64,000 nt of DNA from positions 1-64,000 of the forward strand of contig CANGHW010000015.1 of NCBI GenBank assembly GCA_947453695.1, read 5' to 3'. Positions within the stretch are counted from its first letter, which is position 1; each line of letters begins with the position of its first letter. Below the pieces are notes generated by a model that made no database searches, was not told the origin of the DNA, and was given only the letters and a program-made list of their open reading frames with translations. A program made the translations under genes and the position numbers. This document shows positions 30,903 to 41,747 of the stretch, piece by piece. The stretch is from Opitutia bacterium. GTDB taxonomy: Bacteria; Verrucomicrobiota; Verrucomicrobiia; Opitutales; Opitutaceae.

Positions 30903-32258
30903 ATGCCACGCCCGTCCGACACCATTGCCGCCCTCGCCACACCGCTTGGCACATCTGCCATCGCGGTCGTGCGTGCCAGTGGTCCCGATACGGCCGAGTT
31001 GGCGCGAGCGATTTTTGGCGCCACTCCCCCGCCCCGGGTCGCCACGCACGCCGACTACCGCGACCACACGGGGACACTCGTGGACGATGTGTTGGTGACG
31101 TTCTTTCAAGGACCGCGCTCCTATACCGGGGAGGATTCGCTGGAGGTGTCGTGCCACGGTAACCCGTTCATTGCTCAAAAAATTCTTGAGGATCTGTTTG
31201 CGCGAGGCTGCCGGCCGGCGGAGGCGGGAGAGTTTACGCAACGGGCTTTTCTGAACGGTCAGATGGACCTGAGCCAAGCCGAGGCGGTAATGGACCTGAT
31301 CCATGCGCGCAGTGAAAGAGCATTGTCTGCTGCCAATCAACAGCTTAGAGGCAGTTTGGGGCGTCAAATGCAGGCGCTTATAGACCGTTTATTGCAAGTC
31401 CTGGCCAGGATAGAGGCGTATATCGACTTCCCGGACGAGGATCTGCCGCCCGAAGACCGGGCCATAGTCGCCCGCGAGCTGTCGATGCTGGGTCGCGAGA
31501 CGGAGCGCTTACTCGCGACCAGCCACTACGGCGAGTTACTACGCGATGGCATCAAGACCGTGATCGTGGGCGCCCCGAATGTCGGTAAAAGCAGCTTGTT
31601 GAACCGCCTAGTCGGCCGAGAGCGCGCCCTCGTGAGTCCGGAGCCGGGCACGACGCGCGACTTCATCGAGGAGCGGATTATCGTCGGCCCGCATTGTCTC
31701 CGTATCATCGACACCGCCGGACTCAACCCCTCCCCTGCCCCCCTGGAAAAGCTCGGCATGGACAAAACCCTCGAGCGCGCAGCCGAGGCCGATCTGTTCT
31801 TACTGGTGTTTGATGCAACGTTACCTCGGCCCGCACTGGCGCCAGAAGTTGCCGCACGAAGCACCCCTGGCAATACGATTATCGTATTGAACAAGAGTGA
31901 CTTAACTAGTAATAAAACCCATTACATAGCCCACGACGGGCAGACTACCATCGCTGTTTCTGCTTTAACCGGAGCCGGGCTCGATGAGCTTTCCATCGCG
32001 ATTGCTCGCTTGGCTGACTCATTTCAAATCGAGGCGGGTAACGACGACATCGCGATCAATTCCCGTCATGCGCACGCTCTCGGGCAGGCACGACAGTGCT
32101 TGGCGGAGGCGCAAGCCAAGGTCACGGCGAACGGTCCCGTGGAGTTACTGGCCAGCGATCTGCGAGGCGTGCTGACGGCCTACGGCGAAATCTCAGGTAA
32201 GGTGGACAACGAGCGCATGCTCGATGCGCTGTTCGCCACGTTCTGCATCGGAAAATAG
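30903..32258 (+). CDS. mnmE: tRNA modification GTPase MnmE
   Basis: DTIAALATPLGTSAIAVVRASGP; GAPNVGKSSLLNRLVGRERALVSPEPGTTRDFIEE; ends FATFCIGK. Confidence 0.97.
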   Translation: MPRPSDTIAALATPLGTSAIAVVRASGPDTAELARAIFGATPPPRVATHADYRDHTGTLVDDVLVTFFQGPRSYTGEDSLEVSCHGNPFIAQKILEDLFARGCRPAEAGEFTQRAFLNGQMDLSQAEAVMDLIHARSERALSAANQQLRGSLGRQMQALIDRLLQVLARIEAYIDFPDEDLPPEDRAIVARELSMLGRETERLLATSHYGELLRDGIKTVIVGAPNVGKSSLLNRLVGRERALVSPEPGTTRDFIEERIIVGPHCLRIIDTAGLNPSPAPLEKLGMDKTLERAAEADLFLLVFDATLPRPALAPEVAARSTPGNTIIVLNKSDLTSNKTHYIAHDGQTTIAVSALTGAGLDELSIAIARLADSFQIEAGNDDIAINSRHAHALGQARQCLAEAQAKVTANGPVELLASDLRGVLTAYGEISGKVDNERMLDALFATFCIGK

Positions 32259-32315
32259 CGCCCTTGCCCTGCTTTGGCCTACCTCGCAACGTCGGCCGCC
32301 ATTTCAACCACACCG

Positions 32316-34199
32316 ATGTTTCACGAAGGGACAATCTACGATGTTATCGTCTGCGGAGCTGGCCATGCCGGAGTAGAGGCCGCCTTGGCCGCCGCGCGTA
32401 TGGGAGCCCCTACCCTGCTTCTCACGGGCAACATTGATACAATTGCCCAGATGAGCTGTAATCCGGCGATCGGCGGCCTGGCCAAGGGCCAAATGGTCCG
32501 CGAGATCGATGCCCTCGGCGGCGAGATGGCGATCAACACCGATGTCACCGGCATCCAATTTCGCCTCCTTAACGAGTCAAAAGGCCCAGCCGTCCAATCG
32601 CCTCGCGCCCAATGCGACAAGAAGGCCTATCAGTTTCGCCTCAAGCACACCCTGGAGCTCCAGCCGAATCTCGAGATCTTTCAGGCCACCGTCACCGGCC
32701 TGATCTTCGAAAACGGCAAAGTCGTCGGCTGTCGCACCAACCTCGACATCGAGTTTCGCGCACGGGCGGTTGTCGTTACGACCGGCACCTTCCTGCGCGG
32801 CTTGATGCACATCGGCCAAAACAAGAACGAAGGCGGACGCTTGGGCGACTTCAGTGCCAAGACCCTCTCGGCTAGCTTCGTCGAAGCCGGTATCGAGCTC
32901 CGCCGCCTCAAAACCGGCACGCCACCGCGCTTGCTGGGCCGCAGCCTCGATTTCAGCAAGATGGAGGAGCAAAAGGGCGATCCCTCGCCTACCTTCTTTG
33001 CGTTCCACGACACCCGCGATCCCCAGGATTTGTTCCACGTGGAACACACCGGCGAGCGCCGCCTCGGCTGGGCGCCCGGTTGTGAACAAGTTTCGTGTTG
33101 GATGACCTACACGACCGCCGAGACCGCGCAGCTCGTCCGCGACAACCTCCACAAATCCGCCATGTATAGCGGTGAGATAGAAGGCGTCGGGCCAAGGTAT
33201 TGCCCAAGTATTGAGGACAAATTTGTGCGCTTCGCAGATAAGCCACGGCACCTGCTTTTCCTCGAACCAGAGGGCAGGGCGACCAACGAATTTTATGTGA
33301 ACGGCTTGTCAACAAGTCTGCCGTTCGACGTCCAGCTCCGCATGGTGCGCAGTATTCCCGGCCTCGAAAAGGCCCATCTCCTCCGGCCAGCCTACGCCGT
33401 GGAATACGACTTCGCGCCGCCCACTCAGCTCTTTGCGTCGCTTGAATCCAAGAAGGTCGAAAATCTCTTCTTCGCCGGCCAAATCAACGGCACCTCCGGC
33501 TACGAAGAAGCTGCCTCCCAGGGCCTTATCGCCGGCGTGAACGCCGTGAACAAGGTGAGGGGAGGGGAGCCACTGATTTTGCAGCGCCACGAAGGCTATA
33601 TCGGCGTCCTGATCGACGACCTCGTAACCAAAGGCACCAATGAGCCCTATCGCATGTTTACGAGTCGCGCCGAGCATCGCCTGCTTTTCAATCACGGCAG
33701 CGCCGAACTCCGCCTACTTCATCACGCCAAAGCCCACGGACTTCTTTCCGCCTCCCGCATTCGTGCCGTCGAGGCCAAGCAGGTCGCCGTCACCCGTTGG
33801 GTGGAGTTCCTTGAGAAACAGCGCACGCACGGCGGGACGTGGGCTGAGGCTATCCGCCGAAATTACACCACCGCGCACACGTTGCCGGACGAGTTTGCGA
33901 AAACACCCGCCGCCCTCCGCGATGAAGTGCTCTACCGCGTGAGTTACCGCGGCTATCTCGAACGCGAACATCGCCACGTCGAGAAACTCTCCCACATCGA
34001 CAAGATCCGCCTTCCCGCCGACTTCGACTATAAATCCCTCCGCGGCCTGCGGCGTGAAAGCGCACTAAAACTCGCCGAGGCAAAGCCTCTGACACTTGGT
34101 CAGGCGAGCCGAATTAGTGGCGTAAATCCTTCTGATATAAGTATTTTGATGATTTTTATGGAAGCGGGCAGGGGAAGGGAGCCGTCGGTTTCACCCTGA
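32316..34199 (+). CDS. mnmG: tRNA uridine-5-carboxymethylaminomethyl modification enzyme MnmG
   Basis: [64 protein letters not shown]. Confidence 0.97.
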   Translation: MFHEGTIYDVIVCGAGHAGVEAALAAARMGAPTLLLTGNIDTIAQMSCNPAIGGLAKGQMVREIDALGGEMAINTDVTGIQFRLLNESKGPAVQSPRAQCDKKAYQFRLKHTLELQPNLEIFQATVTGLIFENGKVVGCRTNLDIEFRARAVVVTTGTFLRGLMHIGQNKNEGGRLGDFSAKTLSASFVEAGIELRRLKTGTPPRLLGRSLDFSKMEEQKGDPSPTFFAFHDTRDPQDLFHVEHTGERRLGWAPGCEQVSCWMTYTTAETAQLVRDNLHKSAMYSGEIEGVGPRYCPSIEDKFVRFADKPRHLLFLEPEGRATNEFYVNGLSTSLPFDVQLRMVRSIPGLEKAHLLRPAYAVEYDFAPPTQLFASLESKKVENLFFAGQINGTSGYEEAASQGLIAGVNAVNKVRGGEPLILQRHEGYIGVLIDDLVTKGTNEPYRMFTSRAEHRLLFNHGSAELRLLHHAKAHGLLSASRIRAVEAKQVAVTRWVEFLEKQRTHGGTWAEAIRRNYTTAHTLPDEFAKTPAALRDEVLYRVSYRGYLEREHRHVEKLSHIDKIRLPADFDYKSLRGLRRESALKLAEAKPLTLGQASRISGVNPSDISILMIFMEAGRGREPSVSP

Positions 34200-34252
34200 T
34201 TACACATCTCTCCGCAATCGCTTCATCCTATCACCTTCGTCCCCCCCTCGCC

Positions 34253-34879
34253 TTGGACAATCCCGACCGCACCGCCCAATTTCTCGCCATGATGGAAGAG
34301 CGCCGCCGCGATCTGCGCACGCGCTTTACCCAGATCCTCCCAACCGGGAAACCCTTCGTCTGGGAAATTGGCTGCGGCCACGGACACTTCCTTACAGCCT
34401 ACGCGCAAGCCCACCCAGACGAGACCTGCATTGGCGTGGACCTCGTCAGCGAGCGGATTGAGCGGGCCAACAAGAAGCGCGATCGCGCCAAACTCGCTAA
34501 TCTTCACTTCCTCCACGCCGAAGCGCGCTTATTTCTAGAGATGCTCCCCACTGAGGCCCGTTTCTCCCGCCTGTTTATCCTTTTCCCGGATCCGTGGCCG
34601 AAGCTTCGCCACCACAAGCACCGCATCATGCAGCCGGACTTCCTCTCCGACGCCGCCAAGCGGGCAGGGGAGGGGGGTCGCCTCTATTTCCGCACCGATT
34701 TCACGCCCTATTTCGACGACACCCGCCTCGTTTTCATCGAACACCCCGTTTGGTCACTCGACGCCACCGCCGGAGAGACGTGGCCGTTTGAGCAGGAAAC
34801 GGTGTTTCAGAGCCGCGCCGAAAGCTATCACTCGCTGATCGCGGCCGTTCGCACGGACAAAAAAGCAGCAGCGACCTGA
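34253..34879 (+). CDS. trmB: tRNA (guanine-N7)-methyltransferase
   Basis: VWEIGCGHGHFLTAYAQAHPDETCIGVDL; LFILFPDPWPKLRHHKHRIMQPDFL; TTG start. Confidence 0.9.
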   Translation: MDNPDRTAQFLAMMEERRRDLRTRFTQILPTGKPFVWEIGCGHGHFLTAYAQAHPDETCIGVDLVSERIERANKKRDRAKLANLHFLHAEARLFLEMLPTEARFSRLFILFPDPWPKLRHHKHRIMQPDFLSDAAKRAGEGGRLYFRTDFTPYFDDTRLVFIEHPVWSLDATAGETWPFEQETVFQSRAESYHSLIAAVRTDKKAAAT

Positions 34880-35048
34880 CTCAAAAATCCCGCTTTATCC
34901 GCTCTCGCCATAAGTTTACCGCCGGAAAATCCCGGCGCGGCTAATTTGTCTCCGCCGCCTTCGGGACGCGCGATTTCAGAGGTTGACGGAGGGTAGGGCG
35001 GTCGGCTTGCTCTTCCGCTTTCTCTCCGGCTTCACCCGTTTACGCAGC

Positions 35049-35939
35049 ATGTCACGAGGCACATCCATCGCCACTTTTATCGCATCCCTCGCTTTCGCCA
35101 CTATCGCGCAAGCCGAAGGTGTTGCGCCCAGCGCGGCCAAACTCGTCGACTTCGGCGGCGGTTGGGCGATTACCAACAGCATGCTCACCGGCTGGGTGAT
35201 TTCAGGCCTGCTCGTCACGCTCATCCTCGCACTTGTCGGTCAGCCCAAAATCCTCCCCGGCAAAGGCCAAGCTGTCGTCGAGTCCCTCATAGAAGCTCTT
35301 CGCGACCTCTTTGAGCCCATCGTCGGCAAAAAAGCCTTCCCGCTAGCCTTTCCGGTTCTCGTTACATTCTTCGTCTTCATCCTCTTTCATAACTGGATGG
35401 GCCTGATCCCGGGCGTTGGCACCATGGGCTGGGGACACGATGTCGATGGTCACTTCCATATCACCCGGCCGCTGATTCGTCCGCACAACTCCGACTTCAA
35501 CGGAACGATCGCACTCGCGCTCATTTCCTTCGGAGCTTGGGCCATCATCGTCTTCAAGATCGCCGGGACCAAACTCATCCTCTGGGACCTCTTCGGCAAC
35601 AAAGCCGACAAGAAGGAAACTCCCGGCTGGCTGTATCCGATTCTCGCGCTCGTCTTCTTCATTGTCGGATTTATCGAAGTCTTCTCGATCGTCATCCGCC
35701 CCTTCACCCTTTCGGTCCGTCTTTTTGGTAATGTCTTCGGCGGCGAAAACCTCCTCCACGGCACGAGCTTCTTCTTCGTGTTCTATTTTATGGAGCTCCT
35801 CGTCGGCCTCATTCAGGCCCTCGTCTTCACGCTCCTGACCTCCGTTTACATCGGCCTACTCTGCAACCACGGCGATGATCACGACCACGATCACTCGCAC
35901 GATGACAAACACGGCGGCGCCGCCGAGGCCCATCACTAA
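35049..35939 (+). CDS. atpB: F0F1 ATP synthase subunit a
   Basis: IEVFSIVIRPFTLSVRLFGNVFGGENLLHG; first gene of the atp operon; His/Asp-rich C-terminus. Confidence 0.95.
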   Translation: MSRGTSIATFIASLAFATIAQAEGVAPSAAKLVDFGGGWAITNSMLTGWVISGLLVTLILALVGQPKILPGKGQAVVESLIEALRDLFEPIVGKKAFPLAFPVLVTFFVFILFHNWMGLIPGVGTMGWGHDVDGHFHITRPLIRPHNSDFNGTIALALISFGAWAIIVFKIAGTKLILWDLFGNKADKKETPGWLYPILALVFFIVGFIEVFSIVIRPFTLSVRLFGNVFGGENLLHGTSFFFVFYFMELLVGLIQALVFTLLTSVYIGLLCNHGDDHDHDHSHDDKHGGAAEAHH

Positions 35940-36011
35940 GAAACCCTCTCCCGTCGGGAGCGTGCCCTACGTGCGCACGACGGAAATCCAACAACCACGA
36001 TAAATACCACC

Positions 36012-36221
36012 ATGATCAACCTCATCGCTGAAATCCAAGGCAACATCGCCAGCGCATTCGGCCTCCTCGGCGCCGCCATTGGCGTCGGTCTCATCGGCCA
36101 AAAAGCCGCCGAAGCCGTCGGTCGTAATCCCGCCGCTTCCGGCAAGGTCCTCGTCCAAGCCATCATCGGCATGGCGCTCGCCGAAGGTCTCGGCATCCTC
36201 GCGCTCTTCCTCGCCAAGTAA
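36012..36221 (+). CDS. atpE: F0F1 ATP synthase subunit c
   Basis: [40 protein letters not shown]. Confidence 0.95.
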   Translation: MINLIAEIQGNIASAFGLLGAAIGVGLIGQKAAEAVGRNPAASGKVLVQAIIGMALAEGLGILALFLAK

Positions 36222-36289
36222 TTTGTCCGTTTTCTGAACCGGCGGCGCGGCTCAACCCGCGTCGCCATTCCCTTTCCCGCCTCCCCGTC

Positions 36290-36847
36290 ATGACGCTGCC
36301 TCTCTTCCTCGCCGCCGCCGCTGAAGCTCACGCCCACGCCGCCGAGTCCGGCCTTGCCGAGAAATTCGGTCTCGAGTGGAAATACATCGCCATCCAGGCG
36401 TTCAGTTTCCTCGTCGTCTTGGTCGTCCTCTACAAGTTCGGCATCAAGCCGACCATCGCGACCATGGAAGAGCGCAACGCGAAGATCGCGTCCGGTCTCC
36501 AACACGCCGAAGAGATGCAGGCCAAGCTCGCCGCCGCCCAGCAAGAGAGCGCCGCGATCGTCAAGAAGTCCCAGGCTGAAGCCACCCGCATCATCGAAGA
36601 TGCCCGCAAGTCCGCCAAGGATTTCGCCGACAAACAACAAGCCGAGGCCACCGCCCGCGCCGCCGAGACGATCACCAAGGCCCAGCAGGCCATCGAGCTT
36701 GAGCACAAAAAGATGCTCGCCGACGCCCGCACCGAGATCGCCCGCCTTGTCGTCACCACGACCGAACGCGTCCTCGCCAAGAAGCTCACCGACGCCGATC
36801 GTTCCGCCTACAACGACGCCGCGTCCCGCGAGCTGACCAACGTCTAA
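36290..36847 (+). CDS. atpF: F0F1 ATP synthase subunit b
   Basis: Single TM then long charged helix; position between c and delta. Confidence 0.92.
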   Translation: MTLPLFLAAAAEAHAHAAESGLAEKFGLEWKYIAIQAFSFLVVLVVLYKFGIKPTIATMEERNAKIASGLQHAEEMQAKLAAAQQESAAIVKKSQAEATRIIEDARKSAKDFADKQQAEATARAAETITKAQQAIELEHKKMLADARTEIARLVVTTTERVLAKKLTDADRSAYNDAASRELTNV

Positions 36848-36892
36848 TCTTACTTCGACTCTGAGCGCTTAGCTCTCAGCTCTGCAACCGCC

Positions 36893-37288
36893 ATGGCCTC
36901 CGGCAAAAAACAAGTTCAGCTCCTCGCCCGACAGTTTTTCAAACTGAGCGTCGTGAACGGCACGCTCTCCGCCGACCGCGTCGCGGGCGTGTTGGAGTAT
37001 ATTGAGAAGCACCGCCCGGCCAACACCCTCGCTGTCCTCAAGGCCTACCAGCGTCTCGTAACAGCCGAGTTCGCGCGCGGTCGCGCCGTCGTCGAACATG
37101 CCGGCTTCGTCAACGCCGCCGCTCTCGATGCCATCGCCGCCGCCCTCTCGAAAAAATACTCCCGTCCCGTCACTTGGGTCGCCAAGCCGAATCCCGCGCT
37201 AATCGCCGGTGTTCGCGTTCGCGTCGGCGACGACACCTACGAGTCCTCTGTCGCCGGCCAACTCACGGCCCTCGCCGCCGCTGTCTAA
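36893..37288 (+). CDS. atpH: F0F1 ATP synthase subunit delta
   Basis: Position; C-terminal AGVRVRVGDDTYESSVAGQLTAL is delta-like. Confidence 0.88.
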   Translation: MASGKKQVQLLARQFFKLSVVNGTLSADRVAGVLEYIEKHRPANTLAVLKAYQRLVTAEFARGRAVVEHAGFVNAAALDAIAAALSKKYSRPVTWVAKPNPALIAGVRVRVGDDTYESSVAGQLTALAAAV

Positions 37289-37340
37289 GAATTTTTAACA
37301 CGTCACGCGCACTGCGCCTCCAACCCCTTCCACTTTCCCG

Positions 37341-38867
37341 ATGAGCACCGTCCTCGACCAAATCGAACAGCAGATCGCCAAGCTCTCCAGCAAGGCCGTC
37401 AAGAAGAACACCGGCACCATCCGCACCGTCGCCGACGGCGTCGCCAAAATCGACGGCCTCTCCGAAGTGATGTATAACGAGATGGTGCAATTCCCTGGCG
37501 GGGCCATAGGCATCGCACTCAACCTCGAAGAAGACGAAGTCGGCTGCGTCGTCCTCGGCGACGTCTCGAAGCTCAAAGAAGGCGACGAAGTCCAGACCAC
37601 CGGCAAGCTCCTCTCCGTTCCCGTCGGCAAGGCCCTCCTCGGCCGCGCGGTCGACGCTCTCGGCAATCCGCTCGACGGCAAAGGCCCCATCGCCGCCACC
37701 GAATCCTATCCCGTCGAGAAGATCGCGCCCGGCATCATGGCGCGCAAATCCGTCAACCAGCCCCTCTTCACCGGCATCATGGCCATCGACTCCATGATCC
37801 CGATCGGTCGCGGTCAGCGCGAGCTCATCATCGGCGACCGCGGCACCGGCAAGACCACGATCTGCATCGATACGATCATCAATCAGGCCAAGATCAACAA
37901 AGTCGGCCTCGCCAGCAAAGATCCGAAGTTCCGCCCCGTTTACTCTATCTACGTCGCGGTCGGTCAGAAGAATTCCAACATCGTTCGCACCATCTCGGCC
38001 CTCGAGGCCGCCGGCGCTTTGGAATACACCATCATCGTCTGCGCTCCCGCTGCCGATAACCCCGCTAACCAATACCTCGCCCCGTTCTCTGGTGCCGCGA
38101 TGGGCGAGTGGTTCATGGAAAATGGCATGGATGCGCTGATCGTTTATGACGATCTCTCGAAGCACGCCGTCGCCTACCGCCAGATTTCCCTGATTCTGAA
38201 ACGTCCCTCCGGCCGCGAAGCGTATCCCGGCGACGTGTTTTACCTCCACTCCCGCCTCCTGGAGCGCGCCGCGCGCCTCGACGGCAAGGGATCGCTTACC
38301 GCGCTCCCCATCATCGAAACGCAGGCCGGCGACGTGTCCGCCTACATTCCGACGAACGTCATCTCGATCACCGACGGCCAGATCTTCCTCGAGACCGACC
38401 TGTTCAACCAAGGTATCCGTCCCGCCGTTTCGGTCGGTCTTTCCGTCTCTCGCGTCGGTTCGTCCGCTCAGATCAAGGCCACCAAGCAGGTCGGCGGTAA
38501 ACTCAAGGGCGAACTTGCCCAGTTCCGCGAACTTGCCGCCTTCGCGCAGTTCGGTTCCGACCTCGATGCCAAGACCAAAGCTCAGCTTGAGCGCGGCGCC
38601 CGCATCGTCGAACTCTTCAAGCAGCCCGCCCTCAGCCCGCTGCCCATCGAGCTCCAGGTCGCCGTCCTCTTCGCGATGCAGAAAAACATCTTTGACGCCA
38701 TCGACGCCAAGAAGGTCGTCGCCGCCGCTGCGTCGTTGAAAGAATTTTTCGTCACCCGCAAGGACGCTCTCCTCACAGAGATCCGCACCAAAGCCGCCCT
38801 CGACAAGGATCTCGAAGCCAAGCTTCAGGCCGCATGCGACGAGTGGAAGCCGACCTTCACTGCCTAA
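37341..38867 (+). CDS. atpA: F0F1 ATP synthase subunit alpha
   Basis: [74 protein letters not shown]. Confidence 0.98.
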   Translation: MSTVLDQIEQQIAKLSSKAVKKNTGTIRTVADGVAKIDGLSEVMYNEMVQFPGGAIGIALNLEEDEVGCVVLGDVSKLKEGDEVQTTGKLLSVPVGKALLGRAVDALGNPLDGKGPIAATESYPVEKIAPGIMARKSVNQPLFTGIMAIDSMIPIGRGQRELIIGDRGTGKTTICIDTIINQAKINKVGLASKDPKFRPVYSIYVAVGQKNSNIVRTISALEAAGALEYTIIVCAPAADNPANQYLAPFSGAAMGEWFMENGMDALIVYDDLSKHAVAYRQISLILKRPSGREAYPGDVFYLHSRLLERAARLDGKGSLTALPIIETQAGDVSAYIPTNVISITDGQIFLETDLFNQGIRPAVSVGLSVSRVGSSAQIKATKQVGGKLKGELAQFRELAAFAQFGSDLDAKTKAQLERGARIVELFKQPALSPLPIELQVAVLFAMQKNIFDAIDAKKVVAAAASLKEFFVTRKDALLTEIRTKAALDKDLEAKLQAACDEWKPTFTA

Positions 38868-38916
38868 TTTGCCTCGCGCCTTCAGCGTAACCCGCGGTCT
38901 CAACTAACTCCTACTC

Positions 38917-39804
38917 GTGGCCTCAACACGCGATATCCGCCGCCGCATCAAGTCGGTCAAAAACACCCGCCAGATCACCAAGGCGATGGAGCTGGTGGCT
39001 GCGTCGAAGATGAAGAAGGCACAGCAGGCCGCTCTCTCCGGCCGGCCCTATGCCGAGCTCATGGCCCGCATGCTGGGCGCGCTCGCCGATCGTGTCGAAG
39101 AGTCGCACCACCCGTTCCTCGCCAAGCGCGACGTGAAGGTCCGCGGCATCATCCTCATCACCTCAGACAAGGGCCTCTGCGGCGCACTCAATTCCAACGT
39201 TCTCAAGCTCGTCACCGACATCAAAACGCCGGCGAAATACGCCGTCATCGGCCGCAAGGGCGCGCAGTTCATCGCCCGCACTCGCCGCGAATTGCTCGCA
39301 GATTTTCCCGCGAATGACCGCACTACGTTCGCCGACATCAAGACTGTGGCGGAATTCATGGTGAAGCAGTTCCTCGATGGCGTCGTCGACACCGTTGAAG
39401 TCATCTGGCCGCGCTTCCGCAACACCCTCGCTCAAGTCCCGACGATCATGCCCATCCTCCCGCTCTCCAGCGTGAAGGACGTGATCGCCGACCTCCATTC
39501 CGACGCCGGTGTCGTCGCCTCGGCATCGACCAATGTGAAGGCTGTGGACAGCCAGATGCTCTTCGAGCCCGACCCCGCTGTCGTTCTCGACGCGCTCCTC
39601 CCGCTCTACGTCAACCGTGAGATCTATCAGCACGCGCTCGACGCCAAGGCCTCTGAGCACAGCGCCCGCATGGTCGCCATGAAGACGGCCAAGGACAATG
39701 CCACCAAGCTCCTCGGTGACCTCACCCTCGAATACAACAAGGCCCGTCAGGCCGGCATCACGCAGGAAATCCTCGAAATCGCCGCCGCGCAGTTCGCCGC
39801 CTAA
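38917..39804 (+). CDS. atpG: F0F1 ATP synthase subunit gamma
   Basis: RDIRRRIKSVKNTRQITKAMELVAASKMKKAQ; GTG start. Confidence 0.96.
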   Translation: MASTRDIRRRIKSVKNTRQITKAMELVAASKMKKAQQAALSGRPYAELMARMLGALADRVEESHHPFLAKRDVKVRGIILITSDKGLCGALNSNVLKLVTDIKTPAKYAVIGRKGAQFIARTRRELLADFPANDRTTFADIKTVAEFMVKQFLDGVVDTVEVIWPRFRNTLAQVPTIMPILPLSSVKDVIADLHSDAGVVASASTNVKAVDSQMLFEPDPAVVLDALLPLYVNREIYQHALDAKASEHSARMVAMKTAKDNATKLLGDLTLEYNKARQAGITQEILEIAAAQFAA

Positions 39805-39812
39805 TTTTTTAA

Positions 39813-41273
<1,461 letters not shown>

Positions 41274-41279
41274 TCCGTC

Positions 41280-41687
41280 ATGGCCCTCACGCTCGAAATC
41301 GTCACGCCCGAGGCCCGGGTCTATTCCGACACCATCGACACCGTCGTCATCCCGACGACGTCCGGTGAGGTTGGCATCCTCCCTGGCCACATCCCGCTGC
41401 TCACGCAGGTTGAGCACGGCGAATTGCGCGTGACGAAAAACGGCCAGACCAGCCTCCTCGCCGTGAGTGGCGGTTTCGCCCAAGTCGAGGGCGATCGCGT
41501 TCACGTCCTCGCCGAACACGCGATCACCGAGGAAAAGATCGACGAAAACGCCGTGGAAGCCGCCCTCAAGCGCGCCGAAGAACAGCTCAAGGCCGCCAAA
41601 GATATCGATCCACAGCAATACGAGCATCTCCAAAACCTCGTGCGCTACAGCGGCGTCCAACTCGCCGTTAAGCGCCGCCGCCGCTAA
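41280..41687 (+). CDS. atpC: F0F1 ATP synthase subunit epsilon
   Basis: LTLEIVTPEARVYSDTIDTVVIPTTSGEVGILPGHIPLLTQVEHGELRV. Confidence 0.95.
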   Translation: MALTLEIVTPEARVYSDTIDTVVIPTTSGEVGILPGHIPLLTQVEHGELRVTKNGQTSLLAVSGGFAQVEGDRVHVLAEHAITEEKIDENAVEAALKRAEEQLKAAKDIDPQQYEHLQNLVRYSGVQLAVKRRRR

Positions 41688-41711
41688 GCGCGACGACGAT
41701 CTTTACGAGAA

Positions 41712-41747
41712 AATAAAAAGGCGCGGATTAATCCGCGCCTTTTTATT
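41712..41747. terminator. Bidirectional terminator: perfect 36-bp palindrome
   Basis: aataaaaaggcgcggatt|aatccgcgcctttttatt; A/T tracts on both sides. Confidence 0.9.

Noticed and set aside
37263-38903. 546-aa minus-strand ORF opposite atpA
   Set aside because: Shadow of atpA.
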